From Phlebotomus papatasi (lineage: Eukaryota; Arthropoda; Insecta; Diptera; Psychodidae), in assembly GCF_024763615.1 (NCBI RefSeq), contig NC_077222.1, positions 6,138,001-6,202,000 of the forward strand: a DNA stretch of 64,000 bases, written 5' to 3'. Below, one piece after another: positions 34,801 through 47,263 of the stretch. The position numbers were made by a program, and so were the translations under genes. The notes beneath the pieces are model-generated. The model searched no databases, was not told where the DNA came from, and saw nothing but the letters and a program-made list of their open reading frames with translations. Every line of letters begins with the position of its first letter. The first letter of the stretch is position 1.

Positions 34801-35765
34801 GGGGAAAGTCGTCTGCCTTTAAATGCAGCAGCCTTCAAATGTTGCGATATTTTCGTTGTTCTCAAAAGCATAAATTATATTCTATTAACTATTAGGTAGC
34901 TATCCATCATCCTCACAAATCATCAAAAAATGGAGAGCCTAGCTCCTATTTCCTAGATGCTAGATCAAAAAAAAATGAAAATGAGCTCTAAACTGTAAGT
35001 TTGATGTTCCACAAATCATGTGATTTTTCATAGTAAAAATCATTTTACAAATAAATCTTCCATTGTGACACATAGAAGGTTAATCAGGCTTAATATTTCT
35101 GTTAATACATTTTGGTTCAGATGACACAATTTTTGTGGGTGGCAAAAACTTGCAAATATCACCCTGCAGCAGCCTTTAAATGCTAATGTCGTGTGCCTTT
35201 AAATCCTATCTTTCCATACATCAAAACATGTGAAATCGAACTCCTACTTTTCTCTGACGAACGTCATACAAATACTTATAACCTGCTATCTTGCTCTGAC
35301 CGGGATGTTTCAAGTTGACAATTTATCAACTTCAATGGCTTTTTCTTCCAAATTTTCAAGTGCAAAACAGTGCTTCAGAAAAATGTGAAGAAAAGTTATT
35401 GTGTAATGTCTTTTGACTGCAGTGATGATTTTAGTGAGTGCGTTAGGCTTCAACCTAATCATTTATAGCCCATTTAGTTTTATTGATTCAATATTCTCAG
35501 TGAAAAAAAAAACATTTAAAGGCAGCTGCCTCGCGTTTAAAGGCAGACTATGCCAGCTGCCTTCATACAAATCGACATCACTTTTTTAATTTCCTCAGAA
35601 GGAAAAACTGAGGACTTGCAAGTGCTAAATGAGGTAATCATATACGCCGAATGAACAAGAGAATTTTTTGGTGTAGTAAAAAATAAAATCCATTTTGTGG
35701 ATTCTTCAGAAAAAAATCTTAAATTTGGAACTCCATTTTTCGTTTGAAGGCAGACGACCTTCCCC
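34801..35765. mobile_element. TA-flanked MITE, GGGGAAAGTCGTCTGCC type
   Basis: 965 bp between TA dinucleotides, with ends GGGGAAAGTCGTCTGCCTTT and, reversed, GGGGAAGGTCGTCTGCCTTC. CAGCAGCCTTYAAATG, GTGCCTTTAAAT and AAAGGCAGCTGCC words recur near both ends. No transposase frame. Confidence 0.8.
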
Positions 35766-35811
35766 TACTAAGCATTCCTAGCGTTAAGTAGAGGAAACTT
35801 GAACGTTCATA

Positions 35812-36009
35812 AAGTGGTCTTCAGAGGTTTAGTCCAGTTCCCATATAGGTTTCAAAATCCTAAATAGCAACTATTTTTATTGCTTTTCAAGAATTTAATA
35901 GGTCATTTTCCCTTAATAAGCCAATAACTAAGTTATTCCAAAAATTTTGTTTGTTGAAAAATTAGAGCAGTTAAGCCATATGGCTAAGTCTTCGGTCTGA
36001 AGCCAGTAT
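35812..36009 (+). mobile_element. MITE family GGCTTCAG, copy 2
   Basis: Begins AAGTGGTCTTCAGAGGTTTA and ends GGTCTGAAGCCAGTA. Inside, AGTCCAGTTCCCATATAGG and TTAAGCCATATGGCTAAGTC match copy 1. It is followed two bases later by the GGCCTTGACAGAC element. Confidence 0.65.
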
Positions 36010-36010
36010 A

Positions 36011-36143
36011 ATGCCCTGGACACACTTACGACTTAAGCCGAGAGACGACTTAGTGGAAAATTATGGAAATGAAGTTTAACCGTTATGTCGAGTATAATTA
36101 CACTAAGCCGTCTCTCGGCTAATCCTCAGGTCTGTCAAGGCCT
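36011..36143 (-). mobile_element. MITE family GGCCTTGACAGAC, copy 2
   Basis: Reverse complement of the element at 31542, running from GCCCTGGACACACTTACGAC to CAGGTCTGTCAAGGCC, with TA at 36144-36145. It abuts the end of the GGCTTCAG element rather than lying inside it. Confidence 0.75.
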
Positions 36144-36149
36144 TAAGAC

Positions 36150-38072
36150 TTGTGAAATTTGCAAAGGTGCAATATAAATTTCGAAAAATGCCTGGAATGC
36201 TGAAGTAACATTTTAGCACCAGTACCAGAAATATTTCTAGGACATTTTCCTCCCGAAAACAACCTTTCTAAAGCGATTGCAAAAATTTCTCGGGTGAGAA
36301 TTACCCATTTTTCCACCCTCTCAATACTTCAGGGACAGCCATAAGGCATAAATCAAGGGCTTTTTTCCAGTCACATCGCCTTCCTTAATGTTTCCATAAG
36401 TTGAGTATATGTATTTTTCACCAGGAGATCATTTAATATTCCGAATCTGGGAGCCATTCGTATGGGGTGGAAAGTGATTTCTAGCGTTTTGGGCAGTTTA
36501 GTGATTTATCGTACCAGCACATATTTCACCTCCATGGTTCCCCTTGCACTTTTAGCCCAAAATGGCATAACTTGAAAGAATAAATCCCCAACATTATAAT
36601 GTTGCGAGTTGCAACACATTCCAACTCAGAGACTGTTGTTCAATTTTCTCTGTGGCAAAAGTCTAAGCTTAGAGATTTATGGTGTTTAAGTGTGGATAAG
36701 ACAACTTTATTACGATAAGTTGAGTTAAATGTTGGAATATTTTTCTGTTTTGACAACAAAATTCCATCACACTTTGGTCTTTTTTTTTCCTAATAAGTTT
36801 CCGTGTGGGAAATGTCTCTGGCAAATTTTCTAACAGAGACATGAAAACAGATCCCAACGCACGGAGAAATGCTTTTCCCAAAAAACCGTTCACACTGCCA
36901 TAAATTACAATTTCTATATCGTCCGCGAGACAATGAGTAAAATGAATGTTCATTTGGTATGGCAAAAGCGAAAGTAAATATGGATGTGACAGGGTATAAA
37001 CTGAAAAAAGGACATCAGAGACCAAGAGAATCATGTCTTCGTCATTATCATATTCCACCGGAAACAAAGCTCAAATTGCAATTCATCATATTTACACTAT
37101 TATTGTGTTGTAATTTCTAGAGGTTGCACGCAAAAGAGACGACTTAAAAAAAAAACAATAAGAACAAAAAAAATCAACAATTCCATAATTCACATGTACA
37201 ATTTCCCATTTGTTCTTCTTATTCGACCAGCACAAAAGACAACCAGCGTGTTAAAGTACACGAAATGCACTGTCAAGGATGGGTTGGGAGTGTGCACAGG
37301 TAAAAAAAGACTATCCTCGGAGATAGCAAACAAAGAATAAAATTAAACAATTGTCCCATCACCGTGAACCTTTGTCCGCGGAATTTCCTTTTGTCTCGTC
37401 TCCCATTCGGGGTCATATGCAATCTACTGCGCTACACTTTTACAAGTACCGTCTTACAGGAGGTTCGTCATGTTAAATTACGCGAAGTTTTATCAAAAAT
37501 ATAACAAATTGGCATGTAATTAAATCCGAAATGTTAAAATTAAAAACAATTTTATTACAAGAATTAGAAAAATATATAATTTTTGTTTTTTATGTTTTAT
37601 ATTGCGTAGTTTTTAAGAAATACTTTGACTATAGGGTAAATGTCCTAATCCAAAACCATTTCCAGACGCTTTAACTTTGACAGAAGATTCAACACGTTAA
37701 GTTCATATTTTTTCCGAAGAGAATTAAATAAATTTGCTCCTTGACTCTTCTAGAATGTTACTGTTTAGTGAAAATTCTTTAGATACAATTTGAAAATTTC
37801 TTCAATACAAGAAAAATACGCGAGCGTAAAATGCTTCAATTGGAAACAAATTATTCCAAATGGAGACAAGGAAAATGTTCTAATTGGAGACAAACAGTGT
37901 AAGTGATACCGTGACGAAAGGCTTTTAAACCCTTATTGAGTTGCTCCTGAGTGCAGGATTTGTTCTTATTCCTGGTCTTTTCTCCTTTCCCATAATTTAA
38001 TATAATTTTAATGTACTATCTGTTTCTATGACTACAGTGAATAGATATTGCGTACTGACAACGAATTCAACA
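36150..38072. other. Unique DNA, no gene seen
   Basis: Includes a minus-strand frame at 36669-37067 that starts at TTG and has no domain. No shared repeats. The 36200-37440 part is less extreme in A/T content than its neighbours. Confidence 0.4.
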
Positions 38073-38074
38073 TA

Positions 38075-39059
38075 AGGTAAAGTGCCCTCGTTCGACCGGT
38101 TCCTCGACCCGACAGGTAGAATTATTTATTTAATTTATTTCCCGTCAAATAATTTCCTCAGATTCTTTAAGATTTCTGCAGAAAATATCTACACCTCTGC
38201 CGAAAATCTGCCGAGAAATCTGTAGATATTCCTACGAATTTTATTTGGCCTTGGGACAAAATTCGTCAGAATTTTTTGCAGATTTTCTGACGAATCCAGA
38301 TATATACTCTGACGAATTTCTGTAGATATTTTGCCGATTTTCCGTAGATTTTTCTACATTCCATACTTTCCAGACAGCTGTGTCTGAATATTTTTCACTG
38401 AAGTTTGCAAGATTCAATAGAGTTATTCTTGGTGATATCGCAGTGTTTATATAAAATAAAGAATTCTGCAACGCCGTGTTATTAGTAGAGAATAGTGAAG
38501 TGATAACTTTAAACACAATATCGATCTAAATTTCGTGTTTTTGCATCATTAGATTGGCGATTTTTAAGAAATTAGTATTTTTCTCGCATTTTTTTTTATT
38601 TATCTAAAATTTTTAATCGGTAATGCTTGTTAAGCAGAGCATACCATTTTCTTTGTAGCTTCTACAGTTTCTTGATAAATCAACAATTTTTTTGTTGAGA
38701 CACTGGAGACTATGCAGATTTTTAATGCAGATATTCTACCGAGAAAGTGCAGATTTTTGGCAGAATTTCTGCAGAAAATCTACAGATTTGCTACGTAGAA
38801 ATTCTGCCGAAAATCTACAGATTTTCTCCGAATGTACTAGAATATACCGTTACAATTCAAGAAACCTCCGAGTAAAATCGGCAGGTAGAGCAATGATTTG
38901 ACGGGTTATATTTGCTATTAGATGCTATAACATTTAGCGTATGATCTAACATTAATAGATCAATTATTCCATAAATAATACGAAACAGTGACAATTTCAT
39001 ATAAATTTATCATCAAACACTGAAAAATTGACCCACAGGTCGAGTGAGGGTACTTTACC
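38075..39059. mobile_element. TA-flanked MITE, AGGTAAAGTGCCCTC type, interrupted
   Basis: The left end AGGTAAAGTGCCCTCGTTCG and the right end, reversed AGGTAAAGTACCCTCACTCG, lie beside TA. The CCCGTCAAAT element at 38141-38905 sits inside. What remains is about 220 bp, a typical MITE size. Confidence 0.8.
38141..38905 (-). mobile_element. MITE family CCCGTCAAAT, copy 2 (nested, longer)
   Basis: 765 bp with ends CCCGTCAAAT and ATTTGACGGG. Both outer parts match copy 1 (19553-19923) in reverse complement. About 350 bp in the middle (around 38396-38750) is extra and includes more TCTACAGATTT and TTTTCGG words. It is nested in the AGGTAAAG element. Confidence 0.8.
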
Positions 39060-39145
39060 TTAACCTAAAAAAAACTTAAACTAAGGATAGAACAGGCGGT
39101 TTTGAATATTCTTTTTATATCAAATGATAGACTCTAGGTCAGAGG

Positions 39146-39276
39146 TGAGCAAAAACGTTTGAAATCGAACTAACGTCAAATAAAAATTGTACGTCAATGC
39201 AATGGTCAAAACGCTACTTGGACAAACTTATTTTGACGTTTATTCGATTGCAAACTAGTCTTGCTCACACCTGCTC
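39146..39276. mobile_element. MITE family AGGTGAGCAA, copy 1
   Basis: About 130 bp. CAGAGGTGAGCAAAAACG at the left is mirrored by CTTGCTCACACCTGCTCT at the right. AAACGTCAAAT, TGGTCAAAACGCTACT and TTTTGACGTTTATTCG are shared with the copy at 47264-47393. Confidence 0.75.
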
Positions 39277-39279
39277 TAT

Positions 39280-41920
39280 TTGATTTTAAAATTCTGTTGC
39301 ATATTGAAACTTAGTACATGCAGTGTTACAAACATATTCTAAACATAACCTCAAAATTTCACATTTTTTTTTCAATATGTATTTGTATACTAAATTTTCT
39401 ATAGAATTTACTTAAGTTCAAGCTATTTAGATCCTTGGAAACAGAATAATACTGTTGATAAATATCTATATTAGTTACAGGAAGTGTAGCTATCGTTTAA
39501 GGTTTTCAGAATCGACAGTCGATAGTATCGAAAATAAGTAATCATGTCACCCCCGTATTTAGATTTAAAAAAAAAAACATAAAAGTTTGGTATATCCAAA
39601 AACTCTTTAAATTACGTGTAAATAAATCTGTATAAAATACAGTCCTCATGTAAAATATCCCAAAGGAGATTATATAGAGCACTGTCTCTCCTTAAGGGTA
39701 TTGTATTGTCTCACGAATGTAACCGGTTGCAGGGTTATTATTGTCTCCAAAAATTGAAATGACAATGGTACTTTGGGCAGGACATAAAACTGTCTAAAGG
39801 AAAGGAATTTCACCGCGAACCATCCCATACATCATTTCCGCACAATAAACGTGAAATTACATTCGCCCCATTGATATGAATTAGTTTGGCATCTTTCTAA
39901 TTGAATTGTCCTGCACGACATTGCCGGTAAAGGTGAAAGAACACGTGAGAATGGTCCATAGAGGTGAATGTACCAAAATAAAAAAAAATAATAATAAAAG
40001 AACTTCATTAATTTACAATCTAAACAAGAAAGTTACTTGAATCCCTCATGCAATTGAAATGAATAAAATGGTATTAAAAAATCCGGGGAAAATCCCTCAC
40101 TACGCCCAGACTTTTCCCCGAATATCGAGAAACTTTGTCGTCTAGAGTGAGCTTGAAAACTCTGGTACACAAATCCTTTTTCTCACACCCAGTGCTTCCT
40201 GAAAAGACACGGGGTTGTTACCTGTATAAGATGGGGAGTTGCTGTGTACAGTCTGCCAGGTTTCGGATATGATTATTCCGAGTTTCCTTCACCATTTATC
40301 TACCACTTCACAATTTCTGACTATAAAATACAAAATTCAACGGTTGGAGGATGCAAATAAAATTCATAAATTATGAACTTTTATGTTAACACACCCTATC
40401 TTCTCTTTTTTTTCCTCTCATTTCACACAATAGTTTAATTTCATTTAGGAACCATAATACTTTGCAGCGAAAGAAACTATTTTCTCCCAATTTATTTCAT
40501 TTTGTACCACCCAAGAGTTTATTTAGTTATTTTCCATCTCTACCCAAGACAGCCTTATCTCCTCTCATGAGAAAATCTATTCGACAGGTGAAGTCACTCT
40601 AACCTTATCTACCACACCTCTTCCCTATTTTCCCAAGCATCACATTTACATTCACCCTCATCTCTTCTCAACCCCTCATACAACATTTGCCCATGGTAAG
40701 TTATCCAGAACTTTATTCAAATCCCACAAACTACATCTTAGTCCCGGACGAGGTGATGATGATGTCGGTTTGCGTTATCCTTTCCTTAAGTCACCCCCCA
40801 AACCTTGTCTCCTACACCTTAGGACTCTCAACGGGGTTTTTGGTGTATTGGATTGGGGCGTCAGACTGCAAGCTCCACGGTACATTTATAAGCCCTTGGG
40901 TGAAATTCTAACTTTGAGAGTTGAGTTTTAAGGATTAAAGTGGGTGGTACATACAAGAAGATGCAGAGATAAAAGAGGACTTTTGCTACAAAATTTGATC
41001 CATTCACATTATGATCGTGTGAATTTGTAAATTTTGCCGGAGTTTTCTTTGGAAAAACACTCAATTAGCAAAAGAGAGGGTCGCACCTAAATCTGTGAAA
41101 GTGATGGGTTGGGTTATTCAACATCAAAGGTGAGATAAGAGACTAACTTATCATGGTTTCTAGTTACGAAGAATAACTTGATATGTCTTAAGATGGGTCA
41201 GTGTTTTGTAGTCTTGAATATCATTCTGTTTTTTTTGCTCTTTCTGTCAAATAAGGGATTCGGGTTATCTCTAAGCTATTATTTTAGTATTTACACTGCA
41301 ATATAAAGGCTTAAAGTGTCGCTTGGCTTCTCATATGGTTTTAAATTACACGACTTATCGTTTATTACATTATTTACGTCACTTTTTATTACGTTGTTTT
41401 GAAGTTCACTGCTGATGAAATGAATAATTTATCTAAAGTACTTGGTTGTTAAAATTTGAAAATATGTTTCTAAAACGTTAGGGGAAAGTAGTTGGTTCTA
41501 GAACGAATTCATGTTCAATTAACTCAAAATATTGTAGAAAATATTTTAAAAATTTCAATATGCATTAGGGCTAATTTAAAACAGTCCTGAATTCAAATTT
41601 TGAGAATTCCTCAAGGTTTCTAGATGGACAAAGAGAAGAAACTACAAGGATATATATTCGTGAATGTAGGGCTTGTACTTCTCCATAACCTGTTTCTTTT
41701 GCTTATACCTTATAAGGAAATTTTAAAATTCAAATTTATTGATCCAAATCCAAATTATCCCATTGCACTTAATTATTTTTTTTATATTTTGTTGCTCGAA
41801 TCTTTAAAGATTTTTGATGTTTAAGAAGGTTCATGAAAGAACTTTATGGAAAAATTAAAGCCTCTTGTTGTATTTGGAAAGTATCAAATTTTGAAATTTT
41901 AGGCTTGTAAATTTTGCAGC
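39280..41920. other. AT-rich unique DNA, no gene seen
   Basis: No repeat family was recognised apart from an isolated TAGGGGAAAGTAG near 41481 without a matching right end. Frames are short and without domains. Confidence 0.4.
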
Positions 41921-41922
41921 AG

Positions 41923-42911
41923 GGTCCCAGTCAAAACCCTGAAAGTCAAAATCCTAAAAGCCAAAACCACGAAAACAAAAATCCCGAATAGATCAAAATT
42001 CTGAACGCAAAATCTAAAAAAAGACAAAATCCCGATACTGTGTTGTGAAAAATAACTACATGCATTATCCTGCGTATTATTTCGTCCATTTTAGGATTTT
42101 GACTATTCGGGATTTTGGCTTTCGTAATTTTTATCTTTTCAAGATTTCAGTATTCGGGATTTTGGCTTCTAGAGACTTTGGTTTTTACGGACTTCGGCTT
42201 TTCGGGACTTTGATTCATTCTGGATTTTGGCTTTTCAATATTTTGATTTTAGGGATTTTGGCCTTCGGGATTCTGACTTTCGGAATTTTGGCTTTTCAAG
42301 ATTTCAGTATTCGGGATTTGGGTTCTAGAGACTTTAGCCTCTCCGAATTTCGGTTTTTCGGGATTTTGATTCATTCTGGATTTTGGCTTTTCAAGATTCT
42401 GATTTTCGGGATTTTCGCCTGCGGGATTTTGGCTTTCGGAATTTTGGCTTTTCAAGATTTCAGTATTCGGGATTTTTGCTACTAGAGACTTTGGCTTTTC
42501 CGGATTTCGGCTTTTCGGGATTTTGATTCATTCTGGATTTTGGCTTTTCAAGATTTTGATTTTCGGGATTTTTGCCTTCTGGATTTTGGCTTTCGGAATT
42601 TTGGCATTTCAAGATTTCAGTATTCGGGATTTTGGCTTCTAGAGACTTTGGCTTTTACGGACTTCAGCTTTTCGGGATTTTGATTCATTCTGGATTTCGG
42701 CTTTTCAAGACTCTGATTTTCGGGATTTTGGCCTTCGAGATTTTGGCTTTTCAAGATTTCAGTTTTCCGGATTTTTTTTTCTAGAGACTTTGGTTTTTCC
42801 GGATTTCGGCTTTTTGGATTTTTAATTCATTCTGTATTTTGGCTTTTCAGAATTTTGATTTTCAGGATTTTTGCCTTCGGGAATTTGGATTTCGGGATTT
42901 TGACTGGTACC
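41923..42911. mobile_element. Inverted-repeat element filled by tandem repeats
   Basis: Ends GGTCCCAGTCAAAACCC and, reversed, GGTACCAGTCAAAATCC. The left 110 bp is the reverse complement of the unit that fills the rest. From 42095 a 157-bp unit recurs about five times, with landmark positions 42151, 42308, 42464, 42621 and 42763. Each is built from about 18-bp sub-units of the type GGGATTTTGGCTTTTC. Open frames on both strands are translations of the repeat, giving QNPE- or GFGF-like periodic peptides, and are not taken as genes. Confidence 0.85.
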
Positions 42912-42919
42912 GACCTGAC

Positions 42920-42977
42920 ATCCTGAAGGGGTTTCGAACCGGAGGCACCTGAGCGAGCGCTCTACTGCTAAATTCCC
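42920..42977 (-). repeat. tRNA-Ala-like remnant
   Basis: On the minus strand GGGAATTTAGCAGTAGAGCG and CTCGCT look like the D arm and anticodon 5' side of tRNA-Ala, followed by a B-box-like CCGGTTCGAAACCCC. Bases are missing in the D loop and the anticodon arm does not close, so it is a pseudogene or SINE remnant. Confidence 0.45.
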
Positions 42978-42979
42978 TG

Positions 42980-44770
42980 TTAGTTTTAAACACTGTGCAT
43001 TAATTCGCAAAGATTTTATGAGCATATTAATGTACTTGATATTTTCAGAAGATTCCCCCTGTTGTGCAATGATATTCGTGAAGAAGTTCAAGTGTCCCTT
43101 CTGTCGAAATTTATGAACATTTAATTTAAATTTATGCTCTCATTAGGTTCGTACACATTCGAACCCCGAGGACTGCTGTGGACTTGTGACATTTTTATGA
43201 TAATCAATTGACAATGGCCGGGGGTGTAATTATGTTGCGTTCCAAGTGCAGGGGACATGTCCTTTCGAGGGGGTGTACTGTAATGTGTCGCCCATAACTA
43301 TTGAGTTATGATTTATTGAATGGTCCAAAATCTGTGTTTAATGTGGAATAATTAAAGTTAAATTTTGAACCAAAATCAGTAATGAGGAATTATGGTGTTG
43401 GGGTTATAAACAATGGAGTAACATGTATCATTTTCATGAACATGTTCATTTTCTCCATCATGACAAATTGTGTGCAAATGATCACCAAGAATTCGAGGTG
43501 TGTTTGGAAACAGGAAAGTATGGTTGACTTCTAGTTTTTCCTTTTGGGAGCATTTGGTGCGCAAATCTTACATATGTTATCTCTGTGGTGGATAAAGTGA
43601 CTCCAAAGTACACCATCTTATGGCCACTTGCATGGAAGAAGTGTTAGACTTGTTACATAAAATATGACCTGAAATCATCAGTTAAACGCTACATGCCTGC
43701 AATTCTTGTTTCTCCCACTTTTCCTTCCCCTTTGCCTTGCCACCTCTAAGAACACACTCCACCACTTATCCGTCATCTTGTTCCCATCCATATTCATCCC
43801 TGGCATACATTCCCCCAAAAAGCTCATACATAACATATATACAGCATTGAGCCAGCACAAGAGCAATTCCCATTGAGCACTGCACCTCATCCAGGTCGTT
43901 CATTTTCATTTTCTCTCCACTGTGCAACACATCACCACTTATAATGAGGACCTAGGGGGAGTTGGGGCAATTGTGTGCTGGGGACGTAGGGTGTCATATT
44001 ATTAGAATTCCACAGAGTGCCTCTTATTGCGGTGAAAATGTGGGTGAGGGAAAAACCTTCAAGGTATGATGGCAGCAAAAAATATAAAAAAAAGAAAAAA
44101 GAACACTGAAGGAGGTCGTGCAGTTTGTTTGATGTCTCCTCTGGCATGTGAGAAAACTCAATTTTCCCCTATTCATTCCTCTGCAAAATTTAATTACATC
44201 CGTCACACGAGAATTTTTCCAAACAATTTAAAAAAAGGGAATAAGCCACTTCATTAAGGGATGTCATTTCGTACAAAACTCTAATAAGCGAATAGTTATT
44301 TAAGCAGAGTCAGTATGCTTTTGACATTGGTGGTTAGGGGTTGTTTTCACAAGTCCACTTGCTGAATTTTTTATTAATGAAATAACTTCTAGAAATACTT
44401 GGTTAATTGCTCAGGGACATATACTTTCATCTAAAGTGGTTTATTAAGCGTCGTATGTGAGAATTAAGCATGAATGGCATGAACTAATTCCATGAATTGG
44501 TATACAGGACGATATTGTTCTTAAGGAACTTATAGAATTTTATACGCCTGAAGTATTGACATTAAATGCAAATTAAGAAAAATGAAATTATATTTCCATT
44601 AAACAGTGTCTAATACTTACAAATTTTCAATACAGCCTTATTTATGAAAACGTTTAGTGTTAAGACTATTCCGCTCTCGAAAGTAATTCTCCTGAATTAT
44701 ACACTTAATTAAAAATTTCCCCTTTTAAATAATAATAACGTTTTAGAAAGTCCTTGGGCTTCATTTATTT
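42980..44770. other. Unique DNA, no gene seen
   Basis: Moderate composition with short overlapping frames on both strands (for example 43376-44257). None shows a domain, and no shared repeat was recognised. Confidence 0.4.
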
Positions 44771-44775
44771 TTTAC

Positions 44776-44885
44776 GGGGTCTGTGGTGCAGTTGGTAAGA
44801 GCGTTCGGCTCTTGGGCGGTGTGAACCCCGGCTCAACTGTCACAGTTGTGAGTTCGAGTCCAGCCCGGTGCAAATGATTGAAGCG
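44776..44885 (+). repeat. tRNA-derived SINE head, best copy
   Basis: GGGTCTGTGGTGCAGTTGGT with an A box, then AAGAGCGTTCGGCTCTTGGG, CCCCGG, and a B box GAGTTCGAGTCC followed by AGCCCGGTGCAAATGATTGA. The A-to-B spacing is about 60 bp. The first seven bases and the bases after the B box do not pair as an acceptor stem, so it is not a functional tRNA. Partial copies are at 6893, 15297 (-) and 60470. Confidence 0.7.
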
Positions 44886-44889
44886 TCTG

Positions 44890-46340
44890 AATGGTTATTT
44901 TTCACGAAAAATTGTAAACTGTATAAAAAAACTTGTAAATTCAACAATGTACAGAATGGCAGAATCAGCCCAGTACATCAAAATAAATATAAATAAAATA
45001 ATATTTATTTTTTATCCCAGAGCACTATGCAATAAGAGGTTTTTTATAACGCTAACTAGGTTTTAATGCACCTGAAGCATACACATAGTGCAAAATTCTG
45101 TTTATATGAATTTTTAACTGTGTTTCTTTACATTTTAGGAACTGATTGTTTTTAAACTTACTTCAATTCTAAGATATACTTAACTTCCAGGGAACGTAAT
45201 GTATTTAGATTATGTTTTATTTTTATTTAATACACCTGAAGTATAGACTTGATATTAAAATTTCAAAAGCATGAACCCTTTTTGCAATAAAAAACTTTTT
45301 TTTAATTTGAAAGAAGCTTTTAAGCCCTTTGTTAAAAAAATAATTAATTAATTACAAATTATTTAATTGAAAGTTAATAATTTACATATTAATACTTTGC
45401 ATTCCTTTTTTATGGGGTTATGTATATTAATCGATTAAATGTTGTCCTCCTGAAGTATAGAGTTTCTAGATAAATTCGTGAAATTATCTAATATTTTGAT
45501 TGGGAACTAGTGCAGACCTGTGCTCGTTAAAAGTCGTGTAATATCGGAAATTTTGTGTTGATAATTTTAATGGAAATTACAGATAGCCATATGGGTAACA
45601 CTAATCCCGCTCATTCACGGTGCCATGATAAATATTTTTGCGCCAAAAAGGCATTACAGAAATAAAAACTCATATAGAAAGAAAGTGTCTTCTTGATATC
45701 TTTGTCGGAAGACGGATAGCTGTTCACTACACATCCTTTTACTTGAATCTTGCAGAAATACAAAGAAATTAAATGCAAATATCACTTCAAATGGAAAGTT
45801 CTTAAATCGCGCGCATTTCAACTGTGAGAGAGAGATAGATACACAAATAACTCACTTGACAAACGTCTGGCGGCGCTGCGGTTGCAAAAAATCTCTAAAA
45901 TGTCACAAAATGTTTTCTTCTCTGTTTTATGCTTATTAGCAGGTCGTGTCCCTTCTTGTACTATGTACTTTTGCATTCTTTTTTAACCAAAATAACGTTG
46001 TACAAAATGGTTTTTCTCAAACCAATCCTGAATTTTGGGACAGCTCAAAAGAATATGAGTCTTCCAGCTCAAAATTTCATCCCAATGTTTTTGTTGTAAT
46101 ATGAATAATTATTCACAATTAACCTAAATAACTGTATTCAACTAAATTATTAAAAGCATTTTCTTGTGAAAATGACTTAACTCTGAGGAATTAAACAATT
46201 TTCACATTAAAAAACCTCTAATTTTCTCTACGTGAATTTTCGCGGCATTTCGAAGAATGCCAACAGGCACCACCGAATTCACTTCGGCTTTTCTGTTAGC
46301 TCAGGCCTGAACTAGTGCTTTAAATTGTAAAATAAATAAA
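44890..46340. repeat. Spaced CCTGAAGTATAGA motifs in AT-rich DNA
   Basis: CCTGAAGTATNGA and close variants occur at about 44547, 45068, 45231, 45449 and 46541, usually after an ATNC and before a TT/ATT stretch, in otherwise gene-free A/T-rich sequence. No unit boundaries can be fixed. Confidence 0.45.
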
Positions 46341-46345
46341 TTCTA

Positions 46346-46526
46346 GGGACAGGTAGGGCTACTATGGGCTACTGTGGGCCTACATTGTTATACAATTTTT
46401 CGCATATTTCTAATGGGAACTGGGTTTTAACATGATGTAATTTGGATAGACAAAATAATTGTGCAAATAGGCGAATAAGTTGTATAACAATCTAGCCTCA
46501 CAGCTCAAAGTAGCCCTACTTCCCCC
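46346..46526. mobile_element. TA-flanked MITE, GGGGCTACTTTGAGC type, copy 1
   Basis: 181 bp between TA dinucleotides. The left end is GGGACAGGTAGGGCTACT; the right end, reversed, is GGGGGAAGTAGGGCTACTTT. The inner words ATTGTTATACAA and TTGTATAACAAT are mirrored. Same family as 47726-47942. Confidence 0.8.
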
Positions 46527-46544
46527 TATTAATGCTATTCGCCT

Positions 46545-47260
46545 GAAGTATAGAGTTATTGAGGAAATTTAATATCCACAAAAGTTTATGTATTCTCTAC
46601 CTTGTGAATTAAGGAAACTAAAAGGTTGTCTATTCAAATGGGGAGCATAAACAAAACGTTGAAACAATTAGAAGCTGCATGCTTTCCCCAATACCAAATT
46701 TTCCTGTAAAAACAGCAAACCCTCATCATCGTCCTGACGACACTCTGAAGCCTCCTTGATTCCCCCTTGCCAACAAGATTAAACAGATTCCATCCCATCG
46801 TGGTAATTTTTCCCCAAGAACCGAGACAAAGCAATGGGGTGGTGGTGGCTCTTAACTAGATTTAAGCTTTATTGTTCACCTCGGCGATGCAATTTGACTG
46901 GGTGGCAACACTTGAGAGATCATCTCATCCCTATTTGTGATACTGGGTGGTTGTAATTTCACCGAAATGTGATTACGCTAACAAATTGCCATTGCAGTTG
47001 TTTACAAATTCACGTAATTGCAAAGGGGGTACACAATGTATGCAATTGAGGTGACAAAATTGCTCAAATGACTTCACAATGCTAAATATTGTTTCGTAAC
47101 CAGACACATTTCACTGTTTATTTTTCGCAGAAATTTTCTCCAAATGACATGGGAGAGGTAATTTCTGCATGATCTATGATGGTGACATAAAAATAGAATG
47201 GATATATATATATATATTTTTAAATAAGATTTGAAAGACAAGTATTGAAAAATTGAGTTG
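46545..47260. other. Unique DNA, no gene seen
   Basis: No element or exon recognised. A TA microsatellite lies at 47203-47216. Confidence 0.4.
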
Positions 47261-47263
47261 TAG

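Noticed and set aside
36669..37067. 132-codon minus-strand gene
   Set aside because: It starts at TTG rather than ATG and has no domain; the open frame can arise by chance in this composition.
41480..41500. Left end of another GGGGAAAGTAG MITE
   Set aside because: No matching right end with CCCC-TA was found in the following kilobases.
42045..42784. Periodic Phe/Gly or Gln/Asn/Pro protein
   Set aside because: The frames are translations of the 157-bp tandem repeat on both strands, with no start context or other support.
44776..44885. Functional tRNA gene
   Set aside because: A and B boxes are present, but the acceptor stem does not pair, the A-to-B distance is too long and other degraded copies exist, so it is a SINE head.
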